A stretch of 64,000 nucleotides of DNA from Echinometra lucunter (GCA_029962745.1 CM057152.1:21015310-21079309), one strand, 5' to 3'; positions 44,269 through 56,914 are shown, counted from the stretch's first letter. Numbers and translations: made by a program. The notes: generated from the sequence alone by a model not told the origin.

Positions 44269-47200
44269 GTAAGCCATCTTATCAAACTCTTGTTGATCTT
44301 TGTTGAATGCCAAGATCTGGACAGCCAAACTGATACCTTCTTTACTACTGGCAGAACATATGTAGAGAGCTGTGGTATCTCAATATATATATATATATAT
44401 ACCCTGTCCTCCTTACGCATTTTCTACAAATTTATGCCAATGTTATTTCAGCGAGGATGGGGATATCACTGTGTAGTATTAGGTTGAATGAGTGTCAATA
44501 TACAATCTTGGAGCAACAGGAGATGCTGCTCTTGATACCAGAACATCTTGAAGATCTCTATGATTGTGTGGTTTTGTACTCCAAGGGAAAAAAATTCTCT
44601 AAAGTGGGTATAGAAGTTAACATTGAATTGAACGTAAAGAACTTCATGAGATTTGTAATATGGCTGTAGGAATGTCTTTTCATGACTGCATGATTCCTTT
44701 CATAGGTATCAGAATTACTATCGTTAAATGGCTGACGTCATGTCAAAGGGATGATATAAAGAAGAGATTCTGATGTTGTAATTACATGCGAATGTTGACA
44801 CCTCTGTGAAGCTATGCAGTGAATCACATTTTAAAGACATGAGAGGACGGCAATCATGATGATGCTTATCCGGCCTCGGTGGTCACAACAAGTGGTGCTT
44901 AATCAAATGGGCGGGGGAGAAAGGGCAATGGGAAGGAAATTATAAAAATTGTCTTATGAGGTCATAATTAGAAAAAGACTTGGATATTGTAGTGTAAGTT
45001 TACTCATGGTTAACATTTGAAGAGTTTCATGGCAAAAGGGATTATATCCATTTTTGTCAATTTGAGATATTAGCGATTAACACTGCTGAAATATAACAGA
45101 AATAAGAACTTTTGTGATGCTTTCGATCCTAATGTAAAAATATATATAAAATGAACTAGGTATCATTTAAAGGGTATTATTTTGTATTGTATGATGGTTT
45201 CCTTACTTTCAAATATTTCACAATGGTGCTTAACCCATTTTGGGATGAAATTTTTTAAAAAGCAAGATACCAGATGAAATTCCTTCATGATGCTGTCTGT
45301 GACATCACTGCAAAGGGCTTCGCAGATAAACATCTGCACCAACCGAGGTTGATAAATCATCAACGACATTTGCTTCAGCAGAGCTGTGCTGTTTGGGGGG
45401 TCCCTTGTTTCTAGAGCAAGAATTCCATGGGATGAGAATCAAAGTTGAAGAGGAAATAGCGATTTCTGGTACTTCCACGATGGACTTGCTTGTCATGGTC
45501 TACGCCACAGAATCAACGCCTACCCCTCGGTGAATCATGCTTCCGCTCAATTAGTCCCGACTTTAGAGCCATCCTCCAGATTTCACAGCGGTTCAGAGAG
45601 AGATGGTGAGAGATCAAAATGAGTATAGAGCAATAAAAAGGATGAGGGGAAGATGAAAATATTGAGGATATGATATAATAAGACAAGGACAAATGAAGAA
45701 GAAAGAACGTCGGTAAGAACGCAGTGCAGATATTAATGAAATAGACAATGAATTGATAATGATAATACATAGAATTTCTAGTCTCATTTTCCATTTTGAT
45801 TAAATGCTCAAGGCACTTAAAGAAACAAATGTGTGGACACAACAAAAGAATGTTTGAACACATCACAAATGCAAAAAAGTGTTTGTCTTCAGAACCTGCA
45901 ATTGAACAAGTGTAATTTTAGATTACCCTTAAAGGACGTCGAAGAGTTTGAGTTCTTCAGCTCCTGTGGTAATGAATTCCAAAAGGCTGGTCCATCATGA
46001 GCAAAAGCTCGATCTCTGCAGGATTTCTTTTAACAGAATTAATAAGGAGGACATTAGAGAATAAAGCAAAATAAGAGCAAAATAGGATTTTTAGGAAAAG
46101 AAGGAGAGAGAGCGGGAGAATGATCTGGATTGATGGATAGGTTGAAAAGAAATGCACACATGAGAAGTCATCATTTATGAAAAATACATCTATTTTGAAA
46201 GTCATAATCACGTTATCGCAATCTCAGCAAGAACTCGCTCAGATGTTTCTCATGAATCTCAAGGATGTAGAAGTGCGGAAGAAAGGTGATATAGGAAGCA
46301 GGGTTGGGCTTCGCATAACATGCCGTAGCTTCAAGCATTTGGAGCTCATTGAATCCGCTAAGACGCTGGAGAATTCAGGGGTCATGTGACTTCCACAAGG
46401 CAACTGTCAGGAATTACGGGAACCCCGTTTAGAAGGGTAAATCAGATAATGATCTGAGTGAGAGTTTCATGATTTACCCTGTGTTGGCATTCCATCTGAT
46501 CAAAGGCAGGTGAATTCAGCTTTTCCATTGCAAATATAATTTTCAAAAGAGGAAAAGATGAAAGTGAAGCAAAGCACACCTTAATTCAACTGAAATTCAA
46601 GTTCGGTTTCAATATTGGTTTCAAATTTGTTCTGTATTTCAAAGAAGGAATCAGAACTTCTTTGTTAATTCTAATGATTTTTCTTGTTGAAGATTTGAAC
46701 TTAACCAATTTATATGAATTATTCAATAAAACCATCAAAAGTAAATCCCTTTTAAGATACCTTTAAATATTGGTAATGAAAATATCATGTGTCAGAATTG
46801 CGGAGTCCCACAGTAAATCCCATGATACATGGATAAATTTTCAGGATTTTTTTTTTGTCTATGAAGAAAACTTTGCAAACACTGCCAGGAAAATGAGAAG
46901 TTGGGGTTGTAGTTTCTAAATCATTATTTTCACTCACAAAAAAATAATAAACAGATAAATAAAAAATGAAAATCTGAAGTTTTTCCATTTGTTGTAGACA
47001 TCCATTCATTGTGCAGCGCTTACTGACTATACTATAATTGCCTGCTAAACCCCATAATATTGCTTGAAATACAGAGTCTAAAATCAGCCCATCATGCATC
47101 CCTATAATCTGTCCTGAATTAAAGCAATGATCATGAGCTTATCAAAAGACAATCTTTCCAGCCAATAAAATGTTTCCTACAACTTATTTCCTCCCTTAAA

Positions 47201-48916
47201 CGACTCAGCACTCTACAGCTGAGCTTAAGATACAATAATTGCCTCATAGAGTGAGATGTCCTGTGATCTTAAACTTATTCAAGATTATTGGGGAGTGATT
47301 TGGGATTATCTTTTAGATCTGGAAGGATGGTGATTTTCGTTCAAGAAATGTCAACGATCTGTCAGTTAAATAGAACGTAGCAGATTGAAGATGTGTTAAA
47401 GATGAAGAAATGTTACCCTTCATGTCAATGTGCTACGTCCGAGGGCGTGTCATGTGACATTCGATATTGTCAGCGCGGATCACAGTAATCAAGTTCAGAG
47501 AGTCTGTCACTTGATTTGGCCTTGACTTTTAACTTGTCAAGCAGAATGATGCCACTTCAAAACAGGCCACACTGTCATTCTGTAACACGTGCCTTTGAAT
47601 AACAAGCATTTATTATATCAAAAACTTCCTATTTAGAATGACATCTCTCTTTCCTTTCCAATTCTCAAAGCTGAAAGCATTCTTGAATATTACTGAATGC
47701 TGCTACCATTCACCAATATGTCATACAGAAAAAAGAATATGGTAAGCCACTTTATAGAGTACAAGTGCTTTGCCTATTGTCCACTAGAATCCAGTTGCCC
47801 ATGTATCAAACCTGTAGGACTTTGAAAATAAGTAGTCAGTGAGTTGATTTCCATTATATACAAACATAGTTTATCACAATTTATCTGTGTCTTAAAGTTT
47901 CTGTAAATGTCACAGAAGCTCTTGTACTTACAAACAGGTGTCTGTATGATGACTACTACAAGTACATCTTACCTGGGATTTAGTGGAATTTTTTTTTTCA
48001 AGGAAGAGAAGTTTGTCTTCAATCAGAGTTGCATTTCACTCATCCAATCATTTACCTACTTCTACTCGCAGTTTCCTGTACAAGTGGAAAGGCTTTAATT
48101 TGTTACCAATCTATCCGACTTCTGTTTTACCTTTCCCCCAAATGAATAATTTCCCCATGGGGACTGGAGATTGCTTCTTAAAACGACATGGCTCAAGTCC
48201 AAGTTGGCATTTGTCATCAATGGTTACTTAATGCATCCAAATGAGGGGAGACGAGCGGGGAAAGAACAGGTTTTGTCCCGCTTCATGGCAGCTTCCTAAT
48301 CATAGATTGGCGGATATGGGTCATACTTTACAGACCTAAATCTATTTCAGTTCTCGCCCTGTTTATAATGCTCATTAGTTCTTGTTATTGTACAGGTATT
48401 CAAAAGGCTCTTGTTTGTTCTTGATAAGGATGAATCATTTTAAAAAAGAGAGAGAGAAAAGATCAGCATAAAAAAATTTAAATGCACTGCAACTTCAATG
48501 GTTTTACTTTTATCGCCAGGTGTCTATGCTTATTTATAATCAATCTTTTTTTTTGGGGGGGGGGAGGGGAGTGGGCATCCAGAGTGCATCAAGCCACTGT
48601 TTGAATTTCACAATTTGTTTGAATTGTCATATGTCTTTCCTCAAGTGTTAATCCAAGACAGTGAAGACTGGATGTATCATTTGCTATTAGATAATATAGC
48701 AACAGTAAGAAATACATCATCTTTTTAGCTTTGGTTCACAAATTCCTTTGTGGGTTTTTTTTTTTGTCAGTAGTTTTTGTTGTTGTTTAAACATTGTGAA
48801 TTATTTTCCTATGCACACCATTGCACACCCTGATGAATTTTGTATCTGATTTTGCATAATTATTCTGATTCATGTTGCTCTTACAAATGCTATCTTTCCA
48901 ATATCTTGCACGTCAG
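44269..48916 (+). other. Intron (4.6 kb) with an AT microsatellite and a second LINE tail
   Basis: Contains an AT repeat (about 44383-44400), an L2/CR1-type LINE 3' fragment on the minus strand (about 45749-46022) and a T/G homopolymer (48547-48567). 46030-48540 is AT-rich and I see no exon or named element there. Confidence 0.75.
45749..46022 (-). mobile_element. LINE 3' fragment (L2/CR1-type), second copy
   Basis: On the minus strand, from about 46022 to the stop at 45889-45891, the sequence encodes DRAFAHDGPAFWNSLPQELK then NSNSSTSFKGNLKLHLF. This is the same ORF2 C-terminal motif (F-W-N-S-L-P … S-F-K-x-x-L-K-x-x-L-F) in a better preserved form. A 3' UTR with CCTTGAGCATTTAATC and a TATTATCATTATC tail follows, as in L2-type LINEs. 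It is not closely similar to the copy at 42470. The frame breaks upstream of about 46022, so only the tail survives. Confidence 0.87.
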
Positions 48917-49090
48917 GAGCAGCTAAGAGTGAGAAAGATGACATGGAGCCAGAGACGAGGCCGTCACTGGCATCTCCTCAAGATCCCACCATGTCGAGGG
49001 ACAGGAAAGAGCGCAAATCCCGCAAGAAACACAAACGACGCAACTCCGAACCCATGGGCAAACTACAGAGGGGGCAAAAGCAGGTCAAAG
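48917..49090 (+). CDS. PLEKHG: Basic linker exon after the PH domain with RRNSEP motif
   Basis: The acceptor is CACGTCAG|GAG and the donor GTCAAAG|GTGAGA. It is 174 bp, phase 1 in and out. The residues AAKSEKDDMEPETRPSLASP are followed by a strongly basic run (RDRKERKSRKKHKRRNSEP) and GKLQRGQKQVK. Basic stretches after the PH domain ending in an R-R-x-S-E-P motif are found in PLEKHG proteins. The motif fits a basophilic kinase site and a mode-I 14-3-3 site (inference). A nuclear localisation role is possible but unproved. Confidence 0.88.
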
Positions 49091-51005
49091 GTGAGAATCT
49101 ATGTTTGGAATAGAGTCATGTCATTTCATTCATCATGTTTGACATGTTTAGATTGTAAGGATAATAGGTTCTTAGTCCTATTTTGAGTATGGATGGATGA
49201 GTTTTGGAGTGATTAGAGTTATATGTACTGATCATCGCTGTTTTCCAAAAGGAGCCTTCATTTAGCTTGAAGTTATGGTGGTATGCACATGTACATTCTC
49301 AACTCCGATCATGGGAATTGAGCCCAATTGTTATCATTAAGTTTCATTTAACAACTTTAGCAACAGACACTTCATTGTGAAGTTATATTACTGCTTGCTT
49401 TAGGAAGAATCAAGCTGTGGTCCCTAGCCCTCACCCCTTTGTCAATAATTTGATAGTGTTTTCTTTCCCCAAAGTGCTTTTTCGTGGAAAGAACAGCCCC
49501 AAAATGTTATGAATTAAAAGGACAGGAAGGAAATAAGAGAAAGAGGAGGGGTCTGGTCATCTTGATAATTGAAATAATTGGTGTGACCATCAAGGTCTAG
49601 TTGAATCCTGATTGGTAGCACTGCCCTGCCCCTTCCCCTGCCCATGCCCCTTACCCCATTGGCTTTAAGACCTGGCCCCCTGCCTGGATCCATCCCACAT
49701 ACATAGCATCCTTTCTCTCCCCTTTAAATTGGCCTTCAGACAGGCTAACTGTTTGACATTTGGACTTGATACTGAAGAACAGAACCCAATTAATCCGGCT
49801 TATTTTTAGAGCCAGCGGTCGGTCGGTAATGGCGCATGTCACGGGGTATCAGCCAATGGAAGGACCCCATGGTCATGACATCAGCTGTCATGGTGAATGG
49901 TAGCAGACGGTTCTATCCCTCGCTCCGCTGGTTGTTCCCTTGAACCCAGGGAATAAGGAAATTTGTCAAGTCTAACTTTGGGAAGTGGAAGAGGAAGAGA
50001 AGGAGGGAGGGAAGAAATGAGAATATGATGGACTTTGAATGAGGGTAAAGGATGTGAAGAGGGGTGAGGCAGGAAGTTTGAATTTATATCAGAAATTATG
50101 ATGATGATTGTAATGGTGATGATACAAAGAGTGTAAATTTATGAGAATTCTGTAGGATGACAGTAGGGAAAGAGGGATTTACTGAATTAGCTCAAAGGAA
50201 GCAAAGATTTTGTCTACTTTAAACCAGAACTTTGAGAATTATTACATTTTGTAGCTGCATAGAAAAAATGAAATAAGGTGATATTATATAAAAAACTTCT
50301 CTCTGAGACTCTGAAAGAAAGACAGAAAGAAACGAAGAAGGGAATGCAAGAATCTGGCAGTAAGGTGAATGAATCATCAAGAGAATCTTCTCAGATTGTT
50401 TTCGTTCTCTTTTGTGCTCAAGCCAAAGTAGTCATTTTTAAATCAAAAATTGAAAAAAAAAAAAAAAACTGAACCAGGAGATTTTACCTTAGACAAAACA
50501 GAGACACTGTCTCCACTTTGTGTCTGAGTTGTCACCTCATAGTATGAAAATTTGACTTGAGTCCAAGTAAAACGAGAAGTATGTCTGTCAGTATGAATAA
50601 ATGCTCACGCCCCCCTAACGTCTTGAGAAGTTGTTTTGCTGTTAGGACAAGACCCTGGATAGAGATGAACTCTTGCTGACCTTGGTCTGTTCTGGGGTCT
50701 GGGATCTGGGGTAGGGAGTGAAGTAGCAGGGGGGGGGGGTTATTACCTTGATAGTCAAAGTAGAATCTAATTTGAATTACTGTATGTGTAGTTGGATGAT
50801 TAATTCATAGAATTTTCTCTTTTGCATAAGCTATAATAAATTCTTAGAACATATTGGTCTTTGCAGATCAATATCTTTTAAAGTAAATTTTCAGTACACA
50901 TAGATTTATATTAAACTTATCTTATATTTTGATTTGTAGGTTTGTAGATTTGTCCACAATAACTGGAGCTATCTTTGAGGAAACTTTTATAAAGAGGATG
51001 CTGCA

Positions 51006-51042
<37 letters not shown>

Positions 51043-51074
51043 GTGGAAATATTGGCTTGAAATTGTTAGACATA

Positions 51075-51325
51075 TGTAAAGAATTTCAAGGCTTCTTAGC
51101 AGCTTTTCCATCTTGAATTGATAATACTTTCCAACATTCAAAATTCTAGCAAGAGGCCGTTGTACAGGAAACAGAAGTCACATAAATCATATATATCATA
51201 AAGGATTTCAGGGTATCTGAGCAGATTTTCCGTCTTGAATCGATAATACTTTCCAACATTCAAAATTCTAGCGAGGGGCCATTTCAGGAAACAGGAGTCA
51301 CATAAATCATATATCAGTATGATAT
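51075..51325. repeat. Two-copy tandem duplication, period about 122 bp
   Basis: TTCCATCTTGAATTGATAAT near 51105 and TTCCGTCTTGAATCGATAAT near 51228 are followed by the same block (CTTTCCAACATTCAAAATTC, then GGAAACAGAAGTCACATAAA or its near match). Several substitutions separate the copies. Non-coding. Confidence 0.85.
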
Positions 51326-52518
51326 GTCTTGAAACCTTAGGGGATGAAGACAATATCAAGGTGATCTCTGGGACATCATCAAAAGCTGGAATATCAGGGT
51401 CTTGACTGGCGTAGCGCCATCTCACAACAAGTACCCATTTCCTGTTCTTGTCATACGATTTCATGTACTGTAAACCTCTGTAAAGTTGGCTTCAGTTATG
51501 AAGGGATATATCAACTCACGATTGTATCAGTACATTCCAAGATCTATAAATGTCACTGCTCTTGCAGTGAAGGTTACATTTACAATCCTGAAGAGTAAGG
51601 TTGCCATTATTTGAAATAGAGAAGGCAAAATTACTGAAAATAGGTTATTTGACTGAGGAAGGTGGTGCCTAAGGAAAGGTATTGCTAGGAGAGGAAGGAG
51701 CTTGTAGATTTCATTTCAATAAAAGAAAATAAAACATTGTGTTTGAAATGTGAAGTTGCCAAAGAATTGCTCTGCAACTGCAACGTGCGAGATAAAATCG
51801 TGACAAAAGGAATGCGTTAGGGCCGGCTAGAATGCACAGGAAACCTCGGTAATGGCCAAGTTCAAATAGAAACTGTAGTGCGGAAAAGAGATAGAGATAG
51901 AGAGAGATGGAGGGATTAAAGTTTGAAGGATATACCCATGACACAGCTTCCCCTCAGACAAGCTCAACCCCCTCCCTCTAACAAGGCCCCCTGCTCCGTA
52001 CTGATGAGGGCGACCCCCCTCAGTAGTCCCTGGAAACCACTTCCTGTGTGTAAAAACAAACCTGGCTGAATTTAGAAGGAACTCCCTGTCATTTACGGAT
52101 GATCAGGAGAGGGGGAATAAGAAGTGCAAATGAAATAACGATGAATTGATGTCAGTTTTTAGTGATTCATATGACTTTTACTTTCACTTTCTGCTGATAG
52201 GTTAATTTTCCTTATAAATTATCCATTAATAGTCCAAAAGGCTGTTGTTCACTGCAAGCCATAAATTAGGTGTCACTTCTATTACTTAATGAATGGATTG
52301 TCACGATATTTAGTGATCTATCAAAGAATTGTAATCCTTTGTTAGGTGCTAGAATGACGCTCACACTTTCAAAGGTGAATGGATTAATTGTAGAGGGAAA
52401 GTATATCCTGCTAATGATAATAGAATACTACAGCTTTTAAAGTGGATGGGAAATTTGCACAAGCTTATCAATGGTGATTATCAAAAGCAAAGAGAAATTA
52501 AAATAATAAGTTATAAGT

Positions 52519-52526
52519 TGATGGTG

Positions 52527-52576
<50 letters not shown>

Positions 52577-52589
52577 GATGATGATTTTG

Positions 52590-52621
<32 letters not shown>

Positions 52622-52634
52622 GATGATTTTGATG

Positions 52635-52666
<32 letters not shown>

Positions 52667-52713
52667 GATGATGCTTATGATTTTCATGATGATGGTGATG
52701 ATGATCATGATGA
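52519..52713. repeat. GAT/ATG trinucleotide microsatellite, about 195 bp
   Basis: Long GATGAT runs with occasional GGT and TTT interruptions. Forward frames read poly-Met/Asp and reverse frames poly-Ile. These are not genes. Confidence 0.97.
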
Positions 52714-53589
52714 TAGGAAATGAATCTCTTATCTTTCTTCCTTTTTACAATCTTCAGTCAAGTAGTTTTTGTTCACTTTATGTCTCAGTTTTGTTATTTA
52801 CCTTTCTTATGGCAGCTTTGAAGTGTTGATAATTTTGCAGTGTTTTGTACATCTTATGCACAGATTCTATCTTCTTTATGTACTATATTCTTAAATCTTG
52901 AATACAGTGCTATTCTGGAAATTAATTTGTGTTTTCTGCTTCAAGTTTTCAAGACAATAGAAAAAAAAAAGAAAATGCAGCTTCTCTTAATTTGTACATA
53001 CACCTTTGATAAGTTGAAGTGTGAATAAATCATGAGAGAAAGAAACAATTTGAATTAATTTAAAAGATTAGTTAGCATTATGACCTGACCCCCCCCCCCC
53101 CCCTTTCCCTACCCATGGGCTTCCATGACCCATGAATACCACTGCACATGGTGATGGGAAATTGAACTTACAAAACTGATGCTTTATGCATGGTATATTT
53201 ATGCATACTATTATACTATTATTTATTTGCTATATTATACAGCACAGCTAAAATATATAGGCAGAATTGCTTACAAATATCAAGCAAAGATAAAGAGAAT
53301 GAAATTTGCTTTTGAACTTCAGGCATGTGAAGTGATAATGATATCAGTATAGCCAAAGTATTCCATTGGTGGCATTTGAGTCCATTTTCTTCATCAGTCA
53401 TTGGGTAATCATGTTGATAATAAATACATTCAGATGTAAGTAAAGTTTCATTTTCTCATACAAAAGAAATTTCAGTATTAAAACAGGTTTTAATGAAGTA
53501 GGAGAAACATCATAGGATTTTCAGTCGTTAGTAGAGGTCAGTAGTGAGAATACACATATTCCACTCATGATGCATATTAACTGGAAATC

Positions 53590-53877
53590 AATGTGTGTTT
53601 TTCTCCTCTTCATTCCTTCCCTTTATCCTCTGATCACAATCTTTGGCACCTTCACTCCATCTTTATAACCTTTCACCTACTCTATATTCCTTCATTGCAT
53701 TTTACTCACATTCAATCAATCTCTTTGTAACTCCAACTTCCATATCTTGCTATCTGGGAATCAATCTCTTATTCTTCCCTATTCATCCTGCAATCTCTAC
53801 TCATTCACTCTTTCATCTATGATACTCGTTCATTCCATCACTTTCACATTTTCACTATCTGTCTATCCATTTCACAG
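53590..53877 (+). promoter_or_regulatory. Extended pyrimidine-rich tract upstream of a 24-nt microexon
   Basis: Roughly 290 bases dominated by C and T (for example TTTCTCCTCTTCATTCCTTC, TTCACTATCTGTCTATCC) lead into the acceptor TTTCACAG at 53877. Very short exons usually need intronic enhancers to be recognised, and pyrimidine-rich sequence is a known binding context for PTB-type splicing regulators. The regulatory role is inference; the base composition is observed. Confidence 0.5.
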
Positions 53878-53901
53878 CCGCTGTAGAGAACATAATAACG
53901 G
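53878..53901 (+). CDS. PLEKHG: 24-nt microexon
   Basis: The acceptor is TTTCACAG|CCG and the donor AACGG|GTGAGT. It enters and leaves in phase 1. With the G from the previous exon it encodes A-A-V-E-N-I-I-T and the first base of G. Because 24 is a multiple of three and phases match, it could be skipped without changing frame (a cassette microexon). Evidence is strong splice sites plus a phase fit on both sides; family conservation of these residues is not something I can confirm by eye. Confidence 0.72.
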
Positions 53902-54007
53902 GTGAGTATTATGCACTTCATTGCCTTCTTCATTCAAAATGAGAACATGTCAAACGAAAGAAAAAAAGAGGGGAAGAGAGCATCATTGCTACTGGATATC
54001 CTCTGCT

Positions 54008-54066
54008 TGGAGGCAGAAAGGCATTAACTCTTATTCTTTTTAAAACAGCTAATGCCCTTCTGTTCC
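54008..54066. mobile_element. Small palindromic element (GCCAGAAGGGC family), second solitary copy
   Basis: GGAGGCAGAAAGGCATTAAC pairs with GCTAATGCCCTTCTGTTCC around TTTTTAAAACA. It resembles the copy at 43938-44003 and the fold-backs inside the tandem units at 8622-9340. Confidence 0.68.
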
Positions 54067-55673
54067 TCATCACGTAATATATAATCTTAAAATGTATATT
54101 TTCAGGTCTCTCAAGTGTAGCCAAAAACAAACAAACAAACAAACAAGCAAATTTGCTCAGAGTAGCATTTCATTGATATGTTCTCATTGTTTTCTTAGAT
54201 GATTTTAGTTTATTCATTTCTTGATTTGTATCATTCTGTATAAATGCCACGTACTATAGAGTTGCACTCTTTGGTGAAGGTATGAAATGTTTCCAAGCAT
54301 ATATCGCAAGGCAATGGCTGATCACTGTTTTCCACCAATCCGAGGGCTTTCAAATATTCAAAACATTTCACCATGATGCAAATAGTTATCATGCCATTGC
54401 TAGTTATATGAATAAACATTGTTTACGAGATTCCCAAAACAAAAGATTTATAAAAACCGAAGTTTACAACAAAATGGCTGGTCCAAGAAAATTAATACAG
54501 CCTTAGGTTACTTTTCTAGATGGAACACAAAGGCTAAAGACTAGAAAATTAAATTTTTATTGCTGGAAGAGAAGTAGATGATTTTGCATATGGCTGATAT
54601 CCATTGTTGTCTTGTGCAAAGAAACATTTTTACTTTTATGTTATTTTCTCCTTTTTTTTATTTGGTGATGGTATTATATGTGTGCACGTTTTTATGTAAT
54701 CTAGCTTGCAAATCAATGGCTTGCACTGAGTCTTCTACTTCAGCAGCATTTCCACTATACCTTCTTGCTTTTAGATGGCAATCTTTGTTCTCTTTTAATT
54801 TTGTTTGATGGTTTCTGTGAAAAAGTAAACTTGCTTTTACTCTTTATTTTTCTCAAATAATGATGAACATAATGCTGCTGCTTGTTGCATGTGTGAGAAT
54901 GGTCATTGTTAATGTGTAGACTTGCATGTCTGCTAAAAGAGTAAAAGAGGAATATATAAGGTGTACATCTTCCTGGAAAACATCTATTAGATAGTGAACA
55001 ATGCCTGCCATTCAATGCTGAGCTGTTCCTCCCTAAAAACCCCAGTAATATACATCCAACTGGTTATTTGGGACAATGCATTAAGCATTGAAATTGCCGA
55101 GTCATGTTATTTGCCACCTCCAATGAGAGATGAAACGCTATGCACCATGCTCCATTTCATTCCATACTGTACTGTACATCAAAGAAAATTGGCAAGGTCC
55201 TCAAAATCCTCCATCTGTGATGAATCTGCAAAGAGAACCTGGGTGACTCAGCTGGTCATACGAATGGAATAATTGATTTAGGATAGATCACTAAAGTTGG
55301 AGTTTAAGTGATGCACAAAGTTGCTGCACAGCAGACCCTCATGGTCTATTAGACCTAAATTGACACCCATCTTGCTCACGCCCGCAGAAACCGAAGTTGG
55401 TGAAGTTTAGTCATTGTAGATGTAGACAGTTTTCTAAGAATACATAATTGAATCTGGAAATGACGACCAAAAAAAAAAGAGTGGTTGTTGAAGAAGAGTC
55501 CGAGCACTGGATTGAGTGGTTGGTATTTTTAGAGTCATTTTTGACCGAGATCAAAGACAATTTGAATTTTAAAGTTTTCCTTACTCAAGATAGCTTCAAT
55601 AGTGCAAGTCATCTTTTAGCACGCTATATGCCACTAATTCATAGGCAATGGATTAGGGTAGGCTTAACCCATT

Positions 55674-56076
55674 CATGACAGAGGTCCACATTTTGTGTTT
55701 TGGCCTAATATCTTTTGATGCAAAGCCCTAAAAATCATACCAAATACATGAGCAGAAAGAGCAAAAAATTCTACACAAACCGTGCCCATTTTGGTTGCGT
55801 CAATATTCGTTGTTTGATGCTGAAAATTTTTGAAAGGAAAATAAGCATTGAAGTCCTTAAATTGGCAATGTGAAAGAAAGTTTAAAATCACCGTTTTCCC
55901 CTGCAAATTGGCAACTTTTTGACTTATCATAATTTCTGTCAATTTATATTCATTTCAGATACATGACGTTTTATAAGAAAAATGTAGCAATGAAATAAAA
56001 AAGTTGGTGTTGCCAATTTGAAGAATAAAAGCTGATCAAATTAGGCTTTAAATAATTCCTGTCACGAATGGGTTAA
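55674..56076. mobile_element. piggyBac-like MITE, copy 2 (395 bp)
   Basis: TTAA at 55674-55677 and 56073-56076 flanks 55678-56072. The ends are CCCATTCATGACAG and CTGTCACGAATGGG (one mismatch). It is collinear with 29000-29408, including CTACACAAACCGTGCCCATT and AGCTGATCAAATTAGGC. Several indels and substitutions separate the copies, so insertion is not very recent. Confidence 0.92.
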
Positions 56077-56835
56077 AGACATTCATGTCAGTATTTAGGT
56101 GATTTTAAGATGAAAGCTCTTTGACATTACAGCATATCCTTCAAATATAGCCACTCCCCTCCCGAATTTCTGTGAATACAGGAAAAAACTGTCACATCCA
56201 TATTTTCAGAAGTTTAACTTATGCACACATACTTTCATCCCTCATTACCAAATTGTAGTAAAGCAGTGTTTTAAACACAATGTCATTTCACCTAAAGATA
56301 TACCTTTCATACCCATCCATCCAATTATGCTTGCTCGATGCTTCAATCTATCAAACATTAATGTTAGGAAGAGGATGTGTCAAGAGATTTCAAAATCCAG
56401 TTGATCGGAATAAATTGTTCGGTTATCGTGGACTTGATAACTTTGCAAATAGAAATGAAACGTTTCCTGCTTCAGGAGATTAATCAATATGTCTGAAAAA
56501 TGATAAATGACTTACAGCACATGCTTTGATCAGTATCGAGTATGAAGACTAAGTAAAGATAAGTCATTCCCTTCTCAGAATAGCTATGTCCATGATGCAC
56601 TGTCCTGTACAGCTGGTGACCGACTACAGATGGTCTGTCCATTTTCTGGCCTGCCTACAGCTGTTTTTACTCAGAAATATCAGACCTTGATCTTTTTTTT
56701 TTGGAGGGGGGGGGGGGGGGGGGGGGGCTTATGGTATTTTAATAACACTGTTCCAGTTATCTTAATATAAAATACTTTTGAAATATCTGGAACAGCAATA
56801 TTTGCTCTCGAAATGGAATAGGTCATTAAGATTTA

Positions 56836-56914
56836 TAACATGCTGGCTACTGGAACCGCATGACCCCTGTATTAAGTCTATGGGAAAGAGGGAATTCAAT
56901 AGTCAGTGGGTTAA
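56836..56914 (+). mobile_element. TTAA mini-element, copy 3 (left end decayed)
   Basis: The right end AGTCAGTGGG is followed by TTAA at 56911-56914. The left boundary is degenerate (TTATAACATGCTGGCTACTGG, where TTAACCC is expected). The interior matches copy 2 at 41639-41711. Confidence 0.7.

Larger units (their letters stand above)
49091..53877 (+). other. Intron (4.8 kb) ahead of a microexon
   Basis: Contents: a G run (50731-50740), an AT repeat (about 51008-51036), a tandem duplication with period about 122 bp (about 51075-51325), a long GAT/ATG microsatellite (52519-52713), a C run (53089-53102) and a pyrimidine-rich stretch over the last 290 bp before the acceptor at 53877. 49100-50700 shows no recognised feature. 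Confidence 0.78.

Noticed and set aside
52446..52829. 127-residue Met-rich frame and its poly-Ile reverse
   Set aside because: Pure translation of the GAT microsatellite.
55448..55678. 76-residue + strand frame (MNLEMTTKKKRVVVEEESEH…)
   Set aside because: Looks protein-like at first but I recognise no family. It runs into the piggyBac-like element and has no splice context in the host gene.
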